Shown: piece after piece, positions 53,996-63,003 of the stretch
Layout of the letters: every line of letters begins with the position of its first letter
How positions within the stretch are numbered: the first letter of the stretch is position 1
DNA from: Advenella faeciporci
GTDB taxonomy: Bacteria; Pseudomonadota; Gammaproteobacteria; Burkholderiales; Burkholderiaceae_B
DNA length: 64,000 nt
Reading direction: 5' to 3'
Assembly: GCF_014652395.1 (NCBI RefSeq)
Contig: NZ_BMYS01000013.1
Location: forward strand, 5,569-69,568
Notes under the pieces: generated by a model
What the model was told of the DNA's origin: nothing
What the model saw: the letters and a program-made list of their open reading frames with translations, nothing else
Database searches by the model: none
Position numbers and translations under genes: made by a program

Positions 53996-55459
53996 CTAAT
54001 TGCTCGAAAGAATCAACTTGCCTTGTTCTGTTAAGCGATATTTTTGTAATCGACTCCTTGGTTTATCAGGAATAGTCATTTCCAGGATTCCTTGTTCCAA
54101 TAACGGGACAATATGACGTTTATAATTCATGTAAGCATTGGATAAATCTGCCGCTGCCAATAATTCCTGCCTGCTTTTTGGTTCTTCAGAACAATATCCA
54201 AGCATAGCCTTGACTTGCTCACTGACTTGCTCACTGACTTGCTCACTGACTTGCTCACTGACTTGCTCACTGACTTGCTCACCAACCCATTTTTCAGAAA
54301 GTTTCTCACTGTTTGACTCGCTTAATCTGATACTAAATCTAATACCCGTTGCTATTTCAGTGATTTGTGGTTCGGGCAAACCTAATTCTTTTGCCTCTGC
54401 AAAAATACGTTTAACGCCACTTCCCCATTGCTCTACGAGCCCCAGCTCACGGAAAATGCGAACAATAACAGGATTACGAATTTTGGATGTACCGTTTTTC
54501 ATGTCTTCAATGGTCATACCGGGCAAAAGTATGCCAGGACTTTCTATATCTATGCGATCATCAAAAAAAGCGATACGTATAGGGCTTCCACGATGTGAGT
54601 AATCACTATGCACCAACGCATTGATAATAGCTTCACGAAGCATGGTTAGTGGAATACTCCACATATCCTTACGGCGCATACCAGAAAACTTGGCACTTTT
54701 AAATGCATGTTTTTTCAAAAACATTTCAATGGAGTCCACTGCCAACGGCAAAAGATCATGGATTTCCATTTGATCAAAAATTTCCACCTTAGTGGTACCA
54801 CGAAACCGTCCGCACTGTACCCAAGCATCGGGAAAATACATTTCCCGATCTTTACCAAATAAAAGGATAGCTCCCTGGGTTGGTACAAGCCGACCTTGTT
54901 CTTTGCACAACAACTTTAAAGTCAGTAATGATTTCTCATCTAAAGTCCGCTTGTTGCCAAACAGTTTTTCAGCAGTCTCCAAATCAAGATCTTGTATCGA
55001 AAGCTGAGGCATAGGTATTTCGTCAAATGATATTCCCAATACACCACGCTGCAACTCGGCAATCAAGGCAGGGTCTGCCTGCCGGTTAGTAGAGCCCAGC
55101 CTGACATAAACACCTTGTTCTGGCCCCTGTTTCTTAAAATAATGTGGACGAGAACTACTGGGAAAAACTTCCACAATAAGCAAGGTTTTATTATTCAGGC
55201 TAGTTAATTCTACATTGGGAACCAGACGCGGAGCGATATTGTCAGCAATTAAGTTGCAAATACGTTCTTCTTCCGCAAGGGGATCAGTAACACCTATAAT
55301 CTTGTGCTCATCATTGACACCTATAATTAAACGCCCCCCAGCAGAATTGGCGAAAGCAATCAAGGATTTCAACAAAGGCTGAGGTGATGAAAGGTCACGT
55401 TTAAACTCCAGAATTTTACTTTCTGGCTGTTGTAAAAGGGACAGGATGGAAGAAGTCAT
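53996..55459 (-). CDS. AlbA_2/Schlafen-type ATP-binding regulator (RecG-like helix-turn-helix protein)
   Basis: A 487-residue protein. N-terminal AlbA_2 domain: ESKILEFKRDLSSPQPLLKSLIAFANSAGGRLIIGVND. Middle: LREAIINALVHSDYSHRGSPIRIAFFDDRIDIESPG (HATPase_c-like, in parts), typical of COG2865 transcription regulators. C-terminal winged helix with YKRHIVPLLEQGILEMTIPDKPRSRLQKYRLTEQGK (in parts). Between them is a SEQV repeat linker, six units. Such proteins are often accessory or defence-associated; function here is unknown. No partner gene adjoins it. Confidence 0.8.
   Translation of the reverse strand: MTSSILSLLQQPESKILEFKRDLSSPQPLLKSLIAFANSAGGRLIIGVNDEHKIIGVTDPLAEEERICNLIADNIAPRLVPNVELTSLNNKTLLIVEVFPSSSRPHYFKKQGPEQGVYVRLGSTNRQADPALIAELQRGVLGISFDEIPMPQLSIQDLDLETAEKLFGNKRTLDEKSLLTLKLLCKEQGRLVPTQGAILLFGKDREMYFPDAWVQCGRFRGTTKVEIFDQMEIHDLLPLAVDSIEMFLKKHAFKSAKFSGMRRKDMWSIPLTMLREAIINALVHSDYSHRGSPIRIAFFDDRIDIESPGILLPGMTIEDMKNGTSKIRNPVIVRIFRELGLVEQWGSGVKRIFAEAKELGLPEPQITEIATGIRFSIRLSESNSEKLSEKWVGEQVSEQVSEQVSEQVSEQVSEQVKAMLGYCSEEPKSRQELLAAADLSNAYMNYKRHIVPLLEQGILEMTIPDKPRSRLQKYRLTEQGKLILSSN
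54211..54282. repeat. Six exact 12-bp tandem repeats inside the AlbA_2 gene
   Basis: Six perfect copies of TGACTTGCTCAC, encoding (S/G)EQV six times in the linker before the C-terminal winged helix. Being a multiple of three, copy changes keep the frame and alter only linker length. Confidence 0.95.
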
Positions 55460-55519
55460 GAAATGGGCTTTTTCAAATTGACCTTAAAATAATCAACCCA
55501 TTATAACAGTGAGTACTAC

Positions 55520-55560
55520 ATTCCCCCCTGCGGAGGGGTGGCGCGTAGCGACGGGGTGGT
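55520..55560 (+). repeat. REP-like element
   Basis: Single copy: TTCCCCCCTGCGGAGGGG followed by TGGCGCGTAGCGACGGGGTG. It lies between the AlbA_2 gene promoter side and the 3' end of the second TadG-like gene. Confidence 0.75.
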
Positions 55561-55573
55561 ATACCTCTAACCC

Positions 55574-57757
55574 TTAATAAACCAGCTGCGCTCCCCCTTC
55601 GCAATCAAGTGAAATCAGCTTGGTTTCTACCGTGAATACATCAACCCCCAGATTATCCAACAACTCACTCAGCATGCCTCCCAGCCCGTCCAAGGATGGG
55701 CTTAACAATCCGGTGATCAAGGCCAGTAGCGCTAACACATCCTCTTCATCCTCTTCATCCTCTTCATCCTGTTCAACTTCAGCCTCTCTCAAGTCATCAA
55801 GCACGTCGTCAATTTGACCAATACAGCCGGCAACCGTACCCCCTGTTATAACAGGGGCGGCACCCAGCAATGCAGTTGGTGTACATGGATCAAGATCCAA
55901 AAGCAGCCCTTTCAAAAGATTATTTACCAACCCCACCAGCCCAGTAAGCAACTTTCCTTCCAACAAATCATTAGCCAGATCGCCAATAAGCCCACCCAAA
56001 CCGGTCTTCAAGCTTTCCGCAATCTCATCCCTGACATCTTTACGACAATGCCAACCGGCCCAATTTTGCGGTACCGGATTGCATTTTTCCTCCTCTTCTT
56101 TATTTGCCAGCGTCGCATTCCACAGACTCTCCCCCGTTGCCTGGTCATCTCCCAGCACACCCTCGCCTCCTTTCAAAAGATTAACGGTTGCCTCCCAGAT
56201 TAAATCATCCAGTGACTTGCCGACTGACAACGGATTTACAAAAACCTCACTTTGTCCTTCAATATAATCTTTCCCGCCATCATCCTCATTGTCACCCTCA
56301 TTGTCATCATCAGCCAACACATCAAATGCCGCTTTTGAATTCAGGCTTAACAAAACCTGTCCCAACACGCCTAGCGACGCCAGTTTTTTACTCCCCAAAG
56401 CCGTATCCCTGCAACTGAACGCAGAAGAAAAAACATGATCTTTGGTAATATCACCCGTACACAGGCCCAACACGGACGAAGCGGTTGTTATGTTTGCAAT
56501 CGGATTTTTCTCTTCAGACGTGTCATTGCGTTCACATAAAGAATTTAAAGTAGCTTTGCCTGTAACCACTTCCAACGCTACTGGAATATTCACCTGCAGC
56601 CTTAACCAACCACTGTCATAGCCATCTTCATCACACTCTCCGGCGGAATCCACACACAAATGCACAAATGCCCGCACCGATGCGCTGTATGCCGATGTCC
56701 CCTTCCCGCCAATCCCAATAGAAGCCGGTTCAATTACCTTCGCTTCCACAGAAGCTTTCAGAATACCCCCTATACCAAGCTTCAAAGGCACGTTAAGTGC
56801 ATGCTTTTTTGTGGCCACATCCAGCACCACATCAAGAATATCGCCAATGCCTACTTCTGCATTTAACGCAGACTGTACAGAAGGCGCCATGATTTGGGCA
56901 AACAACCCCCGGCCATGAGTGCCTGAACCCAGGGGGATCTGCACGCCCAGATTATTTAACTCAGCCTTCACGTCCAGCAAACTGTCCAGCACCGCCGCAG
57001 CAATAAGATTTTGGTCTGCCGCCTTGACCGCAGCCACCACAATATCACCCAAGCCCACATTGGTATTAAGCAAAGCATTCAACTCCGCCACTGTCACCAC
57101 GGCATCAAGGTCGATATCAGTATTTTTGAACAGTTCTTCCAACAAGCCAGACGTTTTTATTTTGACATTGGCCAGCCCCTGATAACTGCCAACATTAGAC
57201 CCGATGGCATCCAGACCAAGCTGCGTTAATAAACCCGTTAACGCACCCTGCCCCAACGACAGCAAAGCAGGCGCAACGGAAAAAACCGCCACTGGCATGG
57301 TGCCTTTTTTAGCAATGGCATTTGCGGTAATGGTTGCATCCACAGCAAAAGGCATAAAACCCAAGGCTTCATAGGTCAAGTCAACCAGTATGGCGTTATA
57401 TTCTCCATTCACCGCAACCGCTTTAAAATGCCCTTCTTCGGGATATTGTTCGGGGTCCCAGGTTCCGCACAATACCGTCATTTCTGACAAAGTACCGTAC
57501 CCGAAATTTTCTTTGATAATAGCTGCGGCCGCCTGCTGGGCCGGGTGCGAAGGCTGGTCGCAGGTTAATGTGCCAGATTTTTCAATAAGCTGGACCGCAC
57601 TTAGGGAAGCCATGTCTGCGGCATTTTGCAGCTCCCGCTTCATGTAGAAGTAATAAGCCAGCTGGACACCGCCCAGCAAAATTAACCCCACCACCAGGGA
57701 AACCGCAATCGGTATAATGATTGAACCACGCTGGTGATTATTTGATAACGTTTGCAT
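55574..57757 (-). CDS. TadG-like pilus-assembly protein (large, second copy)
   Basis: A 727-residue protein with an N-terminal TadE/TadG-type segment: QRGSIIIPIAVSLVVGLILLGG helix, then YYFYMKRELQNAADMASLSAVQ, the usual processing/anchor region of Tad pseudopilin-like proteins (DUF2134 type). The large periplasmic part is rich in glycine/leucine with several cysteines and an acidic run (EQDEEDEEDEEDV near 675). It ends LDCEGGAQLVY. It is a paralogue of the gene at 58011 and has its own upstream gap of 250 bases with a terminator, so it is a separate unit. Probably displayed at the cell surface with the Tad pilus. Confidence 0.75.
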   Translation of the reverse strand: MQTLSNNHQRGSIIIPIAVSLVVGLILLGGVQLAYYFYMKRELQNAADMASLSAVQLIEKSGTLTCDQPSHPAQQAAAAIIKENFGYGTLSEMTVLCGTWDPEQYPEEGHFKAVAVNGEYNAILVDLTYEALGFMPFAVDATITANAIAKKGTMPVAVFSVAPALLSLGQGALTGLLTQLGLDAIGSNVGSYQGLANVKIKTSGLLEELFKNTDIDLDAVVTVAELNALLNTNVGLGDIVVAAVKAADQNLIAAAVLDSLLDVKAELNNLGVQIPLGSGTHGRGLFAQIMAPSVQSALNAEVGIGDILDVVLDVATKKHALNVPLKLGIGGILKASVEAKVIEPASIGIGGKGTSAYSASVRAFVHLCVDSAGECDEDGYDSGWLRLQVNIPVALEVVTGKATLNSLCERNDTSEEKNPIANITTASSVLGLCTGDITKDHVFSSAFSCRDTALGSKKLASLGVLGQVLLSLNSKAAFDVLADDDNEGDNEDDGGKDYIEGQSEVFVNPLSVGKSLDDLIWEATVNLLKGGEGVLGDDQATGESLWNATLANKEEEEKCNPVPQNWAGWHCRKDVRDEIAESLKTGLGGLIGDLANDLLEGKLLTGLVGLVNNLLKGLLLDLDPCTPTALLGAAPVITGGTVAGCIGQIDDVLDDLREAEVEQDEEDEEDEEDVLALLALITGLLSPSLDGLGGMLSELLDNLGVDVFTVETKLISLDCEGGAQLVY

Positions 57758-57954
57758 GGGGACACCTTTTTAGCAAAAACAAATCTTTTTTCGCTACTTT
57801 TATCAAGAAACCTGGCCTACATTTAACCTATTAAAATACCGTTCTTGAAAGACGAAAAAATGTATCATTCTGTTAAATTATGCCATATTCCGCATCTTTT
57901 TCCCTATAGTCGTTGGCCCTAATTTCATTAATGTCCAAAAAGAAAAACCAATAA

Positions 57955-57987
57955 AAAATGCCTGCAGGAATCACTTGCAGGCATTTT
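57955..57987. terminator. Rho-independent terminator between the two TadG-like genes
   Basis: A perfect 12-bp stem AAAATGCCTGCA (57955-57966) with 57976-57987, T-rich on both strands. It ends the unit of the first TadG-like gene; the remaining bases to 57757 must carry the promoter of the second. Confidence 0.85.
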
Positions 57988-58010
57988 ATTTCTTGATAGT
58001 GACAAGGTGC

Positions 58011-60278
58011 TTAATAAACCAGCTGGGCGGGATCGCAATCAATGGCAAGAGCAGTAACTTCAGTACGCCCTACTTCAAGCCCCAATAAATTGTCTAGCAC
58101 GGCAGTTAATACTGAACCGACACCGTTCAAGATGGGTTTCAGGACACTAACAATTGGATCTAATACAATACACAAAAGTCCACGACAACTATCTTCCACA
58201 TTGACAGTAAGAATTGTGTCAACTACCTTTGGCTCAAACGAAGGGATATATTGTTGATTATCTGTTAATAGTGCAGTTAATCTATTTCTTACACATTGAT
58301 TATAATCTCCTACAAGATTTTTAAAAATTCCTCTGCAAGAATCTCCAAAACCTAAGATATCGCCAAGGCTGTCTATTTTCTCTGTAGTATTATAAAAAAC
58401 TTCCGTAAATGTTCCGTCTCTCTGACATTTTGATAATCCACACCATTCAACGACTGAATCTGGAATTACAAAATCTTCTTCCAGTAATTTAGGTAAGTAA
58501 TCCTCATCACCCTCACTGCCTCTTCCCTTCGTTATTAACTCATTCGCTTTATTAATATCATAACGCCCCAACGCATCTTTCTCCGCTTCTTCCAGATACG
58601 TCAATACCATACCAGGTATCAGACTGTCATTTTCATATGAACCATTCCATACCCAATCCTTTGGAAAGCTATTTGTATTAGGTGCCCTGAAAAGCCCACT
58701 TAATAATTCCAATACCCCATCGACTATCCCTTCAACCGTATCCCCTAAATTTAAAGAATTAGGATCAGTCTTTCCCGTCTCATCCACTGCCAAACCAGAA
58801 ACCATACCGTCATCTTCCAAAGCGGGCACATATAATTTACCTGACAACACAGGAATATGTAACAGCCTAATCAACTCGGGATTTGAATTTTTAAAAGAAG
58901 ATATGTCATGACATGCCATTGTTGTTGAAAAAATATCATTTTCAGTCAATCCGCCCACACAAACATTAAGAATTCTGGATTTAACAGAAACATCCATAGT
59001 CGGCGGGTTTTTAGAGCATTGCAATTTTGTCAACTCACCCTCTCCAGAAACAACATCTACGGCAATAGGTAAATGAACACGGGTCCCCAACAGACCACTT
59101 ACCAGTGGCGTAAGCAAACCACCCAGCAGGTTATCGGTATCAATATCCAGCCATAAACGAACCTGTGCGCTATACCCGGTTATACCTACCGGGCCAATAG
59201 CAATAACCGGGGGCTCCACGATTCTTAATTTTGCTTTCGCCAGCCCCAGTAAATTCAAATCCGGTATTTCAAGCGCATGACCATTAGCAGCCACAGCAAT
59301 CGCTGTTTTCAGAAGATCACCCACCCCCAACTTAACATCCAGGGCACCGCCTAATGGGTCGTTGCCACCAATTCCCAGAAACGCCAATAAACCAGGTTGA
59401 TCTTTACCACCCCCCAAAGGAATTGCCGTATCTAAAAGCTTAATTTCTTCTAATTCAATATTTACCAATTTCTGAGCAAGAACACCTAATTCCACAGCAG
59501 CTGCAGTACCCTGCCCAACCAATTCTGCGGACGCATTAATTAACTGCAATACGGTCACATTATCAAGTTTAGCGACACCATTAGGCGTCAAGAGACCCAA
59601 CTCGTTAATACCCACTCCCCCCAATAGGCCTAACAAGCCAGATGGAGTGATTGTCGCCCCTGCCAACCCGTTTGAGTCAAGTAAAGTCAAGGTACTGACA
59701 TCCAGTCCCACCAATCCCAGCAAACTACCCAACGGTGCTTCATTATCAAACCTCAGCAACTGCGAACCCACCTGAAAAGCCGCAACAGGTTTACTACTTT
59801 TGGCGATGGCCTCAACTACAATGGTGGAACCAAAAGAAAATGAAGAAAATGGTAGTGCATCATAAGTTATCTTCACATAAAGTGAATTGGTATCATCTTC
59901 TACCGTTGGCGTCGCAATAAAATGCCTTGGGTCTCCTGGCACCTGGTTTTCTTTCCATTTACCGCAGGTTACCTCCAACTGTGAATCGGATAAAACGCCA
60001 TGAGATTTAAAATTTTCTCGTGCTGTTTGTTTGCCAATTTCCTCAGCCGCACTACAGTCAACATCTGCTATTTCCTTGCTATCAGACAACCATAACGCAT
60101 TACTTAACGTCTGCACACCACTCAACGCCGCCAAATCAGCCGTATTCTGCAACTCTCTTTTCAAGTGAAAGTAATAACCCAGCTGGACACCACCCAGCAG
60201 TATCAATCCCACCAATAAGGAAACCACAACCGGTACGATGATTGAGCCTCTCTGGCGATTAATAGCTGATTTTTTCAT
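58011..60278 (-). CDS. TadG-like pilus-assembly protein (large, first copy)
   Basis: A 755-residue paralogue of the protein at 55574: N-terminal NRQRGSIIVPVVVSLLVGLI helix followed by LGYYFHLKRELQNTADLAALSGVQ, then a large glycine/leucine-rich periplasmic part with scattered cysteines, ending AIDCDPAQLVY. The pair share the N-terminal 50 residues and the last residues more than the middle. TadG proteins are minor pilus components anchored in the membrane. It is on the same strand as the DUF3613 and tadD-like genes but 326 bases downstream. Confidence 0.75.
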   Translation of the reverse strand: MKKSAINRQRGSIIVPVVVSLLVGLILLGGVQLGYYFHLKRELQNTADLAALSGVQTLSNALWLSDSKEIADVDCSAAEEIGKQTARENFKSHGVLSDSQLEVTCGKWKENQVPGDPRHFIATPTVEDDTNSLYVKITYDALPFSSFSFGSTIVVEAIAKSSKPVAAFQVGSQLLRFDNEAPLGSLLGLVGLDVSTLTLLDSNGLAGATITPSGLLGLLGGVGINELGLLTPNGVAKLDNVTVLQLINASAELVGQGTAAAVELGVLAQKLVNIELEEIKLLDTAIPLGGGKDQPGLLAFLGIGGNDPLGGALDVKLGVGDLLKTAIAVAANGHALEIPDLNLLGLAKAKLRIVEPPVIAIGPVGITGYSAQVRLWLDIDTDNLLGGLLTPLVSGLLGTRVHLPIAVDVVSGEGELTKLQCSKNPPTMDVSVKSRILNVCVGGLTENDIFSTTMACHDISSFKNSNPELIRLLHIPVLSGKLYVPALEDDGMVSGLAVDETGKTDPNSLNLGDTVEGIVDGVLELLSGLFRAPNTNSFPKDWVWNGSYENDSLIPGMVLTYLEEAEKDALGRYDINKANELITKGRGSEGDEDYLPKLLEEDFVIPDSVVEWCGLSKCQRDGTFTEVFYNTTEKIDSLGDILGFGDSCRGIFKNLVGDYNQCVRNRLTALLTDNQQYIPSFEPKVVDTILTVNVEDSCRGLLCIVLDPIVSVLKPILNGVGSVLTAVLDNLLGLEVGRTEVTALAIDCDPAQLVY

Positions 60279-60604
60279 GGTGAAACCTTTTAAACTAACC
60301 TATTTTCCCTATATTTAAAGGAAACGTGCCTTCTTGAAAACCACACCGCTTCAAAATAAAAACAGTGGTTTTCAATACATAATGATGCTTTTCTGGCAAA
60401 TGGATACAAACGGCTGATGTTACAGGAGCCAAATATTTTCTGTAAACCCCCTGCAGCTTTACCATCAGTAAAACTGGGGTGTTTCAATGCAGTAATAGCG
60501 GCATATTTAATATGGCAACATACCGCTATAACCCTTTTATCCCCGCCCTGATATTCAGTCATGTTTTACACGGGGATACGCCAACTCAAACCACTACCAC
60601 CGGT
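60279..60604. other. Intergenic region with inverted repeats, no gene
   Basis: About 326 bases before the first TadG-like gene. Contains GAAAACCAC (60336-60344) with GTGGTTTTC (60365-60373), and ATAGCGG (60495-60501) with CCGCTAT (60523-60529). The second could end the DUF3613 unit, the first could be a leader structure. No coding potential seen. Confidence 0.5.
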
Positions 60605-60985
60605 TCATTCACCCGGATCGTCAATCTTTTCTTCAAACCATTCTGGAATAGCATGATTAAAGCTGTCCAGGTAGCGATCCCAGGCGATGGTGGCGGTGGC
60701 GCCCAGCATGGTGTGTGGCGTACCAGGGCGGTTGGGGTCGGCTTGCATGGCCATCAGTGAGCGGGTGGTTTTACCCAAAGGCTCGGGCGGTACGTATACA
60801 TACAGTGATGTATCTTCAGAAAAGGTTTTGGATTCCGGAAACGCATGGGTTTTCTTGCTGGGCTGATGCGGGTTGACGCCCGTACCCGGTACATCCAGGG
60901 GTGCCGTTACTGCACCCTGGGCCATGGCCAGTCCCGGCATGCATAAAGCGGTAAATAGCACTGCACGAACATTCAGTAAATTCAT
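60605..60985 (-). CDS. DUF3613 family exported protein of the Tad locus
   Basis: A 126-residue exported protein: signal peptide cut near AMA-QGA; C-terminal domain with TRSLMAMQADPNRPGTPHTMLGATATIAWDRYLDSFNHAIPEWF (in parts), fitting the DUF3613 pattern in which a WL.LQ-like helix is followed by MxGxxAxxxYxRYLxSFxxxIPExF. DUF3613 genes occur in Tad loci of Burkholderiales. It follows the tadD-like gene by 27 bases, so is co-transcribed. Function unknown; a periplasmic accessory is likely. Confidence 0.7.
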   Translation of the reverse strand: MNLLNVRAVLFTALCMPGLAMAQGAVTAPLDVPGTGVNPHQPSKKTHAFPESKTFSEDTSLYVYVPPEPLGKTTRSLMAMQADPNRPGTPHTMLGATATIAWDRYLDSFNHAIPEWFEEKIDDPGE

Positions 60986-61012
60986 GGTTATAAACCTTTA
61001 AAAATAGCTTGA

Positions 61013-62998
61013 TTACTTCCGTTTAAGAATGAAGTCACCACCAACAATAGAGACGTCATCCAGAATAGAGCGGTCAATGGCACTGGTGCTGCCTTTTGAT
61101 CTGGCTGTCGGAATGGCTTGCGTTTGCGCCACTGGTTTTTTGCTGGCCGCAGCCTGGGCCAAACGTTTTTCTTCAGCCTGTTGCTGGGCCAACTCTGCCT
61201 GGCGTTGCTGTTCGGCTTGTTGCTGCGCCAATTCGGCCTGGCGTTGCTGTTCGGCCTGTTGTTGCGCCAATTCGGCCTGGCGTTGCTGTTCGGCCTGTTG
61301 CTGCGCCAATTCTACCTGGCGTTGCTGTTCGGCCTGTTGTTGCGCCAATTCGGCCTGGCGTTGCTGTTCGGCCTGTTGCTGCGCCAATTCTACCTGGCGT
61401 TGCTGTTCGGCTTGTTGCTGCGCCAATTCAGCCTGGCGTTGCTGTTCGGCTTGTTGCCTTGCCTCTTCAGCCTGGCGTTTTTCTTCAGCCTGCTGTTGCG
61501 TAACAGGTGGCCAGACAAATGCGGGTTGCATCATGGCAATCGGGTCATTAGTGGGCGGAGCCATCTCCAGGGGTGCCTCGTTACCCCGAACCAATTGCTG
61601 TTGAGATTGGGCTTCCTGTTGGGCTTGAGCCTGGGCCAGCTGGCGTTTTTCTTCAGCTTGCTGCTGGGCCAACTCAAGCTGACGTTTTTCTTCGGCCTGT
61701 TGCTGGGCCACTTCAGCCTGACGTTTCTCTTCAACCTGCCGTTGGGCCAGTTCTGCCTGACGTTGCTCTTCAGCTTGCTGTCGGCTTACTTCGGCCAGGC
61801 GTTTTTCTTCGGCCTGTTGCCCGGCCAATCCAGCCGGAGTAGGTCCTTGTGGTACGGGTGGCCAGGCAAACTCAGGCTGCATCATGGCAATCGGGTCATT
61901 GGTGGGGGGAGCCATTTCCAGTGGCTGCTCGTTGCCCCTGACCAGTTGTTGCGGTTGTGGCGCTGTATGTGCTGGTTCAGTCGCCCGGGCCACCTGTTGC
62001 TCTACATTAACCAGTTGGGGTTCTGGTTCAGGCTGTATCCGGGCTTGCGGCTGTGCATCGGGCCGGGGCTGGATATCAGCCGGAAGCGGCGCACTGGCTG
62101 GCAACTGCAAATCAAACGCTTGCTGTTGGCTATTTTGTGCCTGATTCAGGCGCGAAGCCGAAACGACCTCATCCTGTTTTTTTTTAACTTCGTCTGAAGA
62201 GGCCCTAAGGTTGTTGACACCCCTGACCTGGTTGCCATCATCACGGGATGACGCATTGCCGGACGCCTGTATGGGGGCAGGCGGCAAGCGACGCACCTGA
62301 TCGGCAATTGCGTAAATTTCCTGCCGGGCCTGCTGGCCAAGATTGGCGCTTTGCATCACCTGCTCGGCAGCGGGCGTGGCACCTCTTACCAAAAGGTAAA
62401 GCGCCATATTGCTTAACACCTTGGGATTTTGTGGCATTAATTCAGCGGCCTTGCCAATCGGAATACGGGCGCCTTCAAGATCCCCCAACCGCATTCTGGC
62501 ATAGGCAAGATCGCTAAGAATAACGGCATCGGACGGGGCTGCTGACGACGCATTTTCCAGGTTTTTGGCCGCTTCGGCAAAATCGCCACGCTGGCCGGCC
62601 ATTAAGCCAAGACCGTGCCAGGCCTGGGCCTTTTGACGGGTTTTGGTCAGGCGACGGTAAATTTCCTCGCTTTGCGCATGCTGGTCTGTCTTTCTAAGAG
62701 CTTCGGCCCGCAAAATTTCCACATCGGGCGATTTGCCGTATTTGACATCATGTTCATCTATAAACGCCAAAGAGGCGAAATAACGCCCCTGATCTTGCGC
62801 TTCTTTAATGGTCATGATTAACAATTGTTCTTTTTCGGGCGCTTTCTTGCGAGCGTCATCCATTTCCTGACGCTGAACCATGGCCTGTTCCTGCTGTTGC
62901 TCTTCCATCAGCCGCCAGGCCGAATCCGAAGAACTGTTCACACATCCTGCCAATACACCTGCACATGCAATCGCTGTTGCTTTCTTCACCAACTTCAT
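61013..62998 (-). CDS. tadD: TadD-like TPR lipoprotein with long TolA-like repeat tail
   Basis: A 661-residue lipoprotein (lipobox LAGC, Cys19). Residues about 85-240 hold TPR repeats (RAEALRKTDQHAQSEEIYRRL, AWHGLGLMAGQRGDFAEAAKNL, AYARMRLGDLEGARIPIGKA), the TadD core expected to aid pilus secretin assembly. The remaining 400 residues are unusual: a module VRGNE-PLEMAPPTNDPIAMM followed by QP-F-WPPV occurs twice (near 350 and 475), each time followed by glutamine/alanine/glutamate-rich coiled-coil repeats (QQAEEKRQAE) as in TolA. The second run is a 39-bp tandem array of nine units. Ends SIVGGDFILKRK. 5 bases after tadC stop. Confidence 0.82.
   Translation of the reverse strand: MKLVKKATAIACAGVLAGCVNSSSDSAWRLMEEQQQEQAMVQRQEMDDARKKAPEKEQLLIMTIKEAQDQGRYFASLAFIDEHDVKYGKSPDVEILRAEALRKTDQHAQSEEIYRRLTKTRQKAQAWHGLGLMAGQRGDFAEAAKNLENASSAAPSDAVILSDLAYARMRLGDLEGARIPIGKAAELMPQNPKVLSNMALYLLVRGATPAAEQVMQSANLGQQARQEIYAIADQVRRLPPAPIQASGNASSRDDGNQVRGVNNLRASSDEVKKKQDEVVSASRLNQAQNSQQQAFDLQLPASAPLPADIQPRPDAQPQARIQPEPEPQLVNVEQQVARATEPAHTAPQPQQLVRGNEQPLEMAPPTNDPIAMMQPEFAWPPVPQGPTPAGLAGQQAEEKRLAEVSRQQAEEQRQAELAQRQVEEKRQAEVAQQQAEEKRQLELAQQQAEEKRQLAQAQAQQEAQSQQQLVRGNEAPLEMAPPTNDPIAMMQPAFVWPPVTQQQAEEKRQAEEARQQAEQQRQAELAQQQAEQQRQVELAQQQAEQQRQAELAQQQAEQQRQVELAQQQAEQQRQAELAQQQAEQQRQAELAQQQAEQQRQAELAQQQAEEKRLAQAAASKKPVAQTQAIPTARSKGSTSAIDRSILDDVSIVGGDFILKRK
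61158..61508. repeat. 39-bp tandem array in the tadD-like gene
   Basis: Nine units of 39 bases (13 residues, QQAEQQRQAELAQ type). Unit boundaries marked by GCCTGGCGTTGCTG or ACCTGG variants at 61197, 61236, 61275, 61314, 61353, 61392, 61431 and 61470. Units alternate Ala/Val in QAELA/QVELA. Divisible by three, so copy changes stay in frame. Confidence 0.92.
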
Positions 62999-63003
62999 AA
63001 CTT

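Noticed and set aside
54211-54282. Iteron-like repeats of an origin
   Set aside because: The 12-bp units are in frame inside a coding region and encode SEQV; no replication gene is nearby.
61158-61508. Regularly spaced repeats that might suggest a CRISPR array
   Set aside because: Units are contiguous 39-bp coding repeats with no spacers, in frame within a protein.
61118-62197. A long plus-strand open frame, leucine/phenylalanine-rich
   Set aside because: It is the antisense of the glutamine/alanine repeat tract of the tadD-like gene; its repeats follow from that array and it has no ribosome site.
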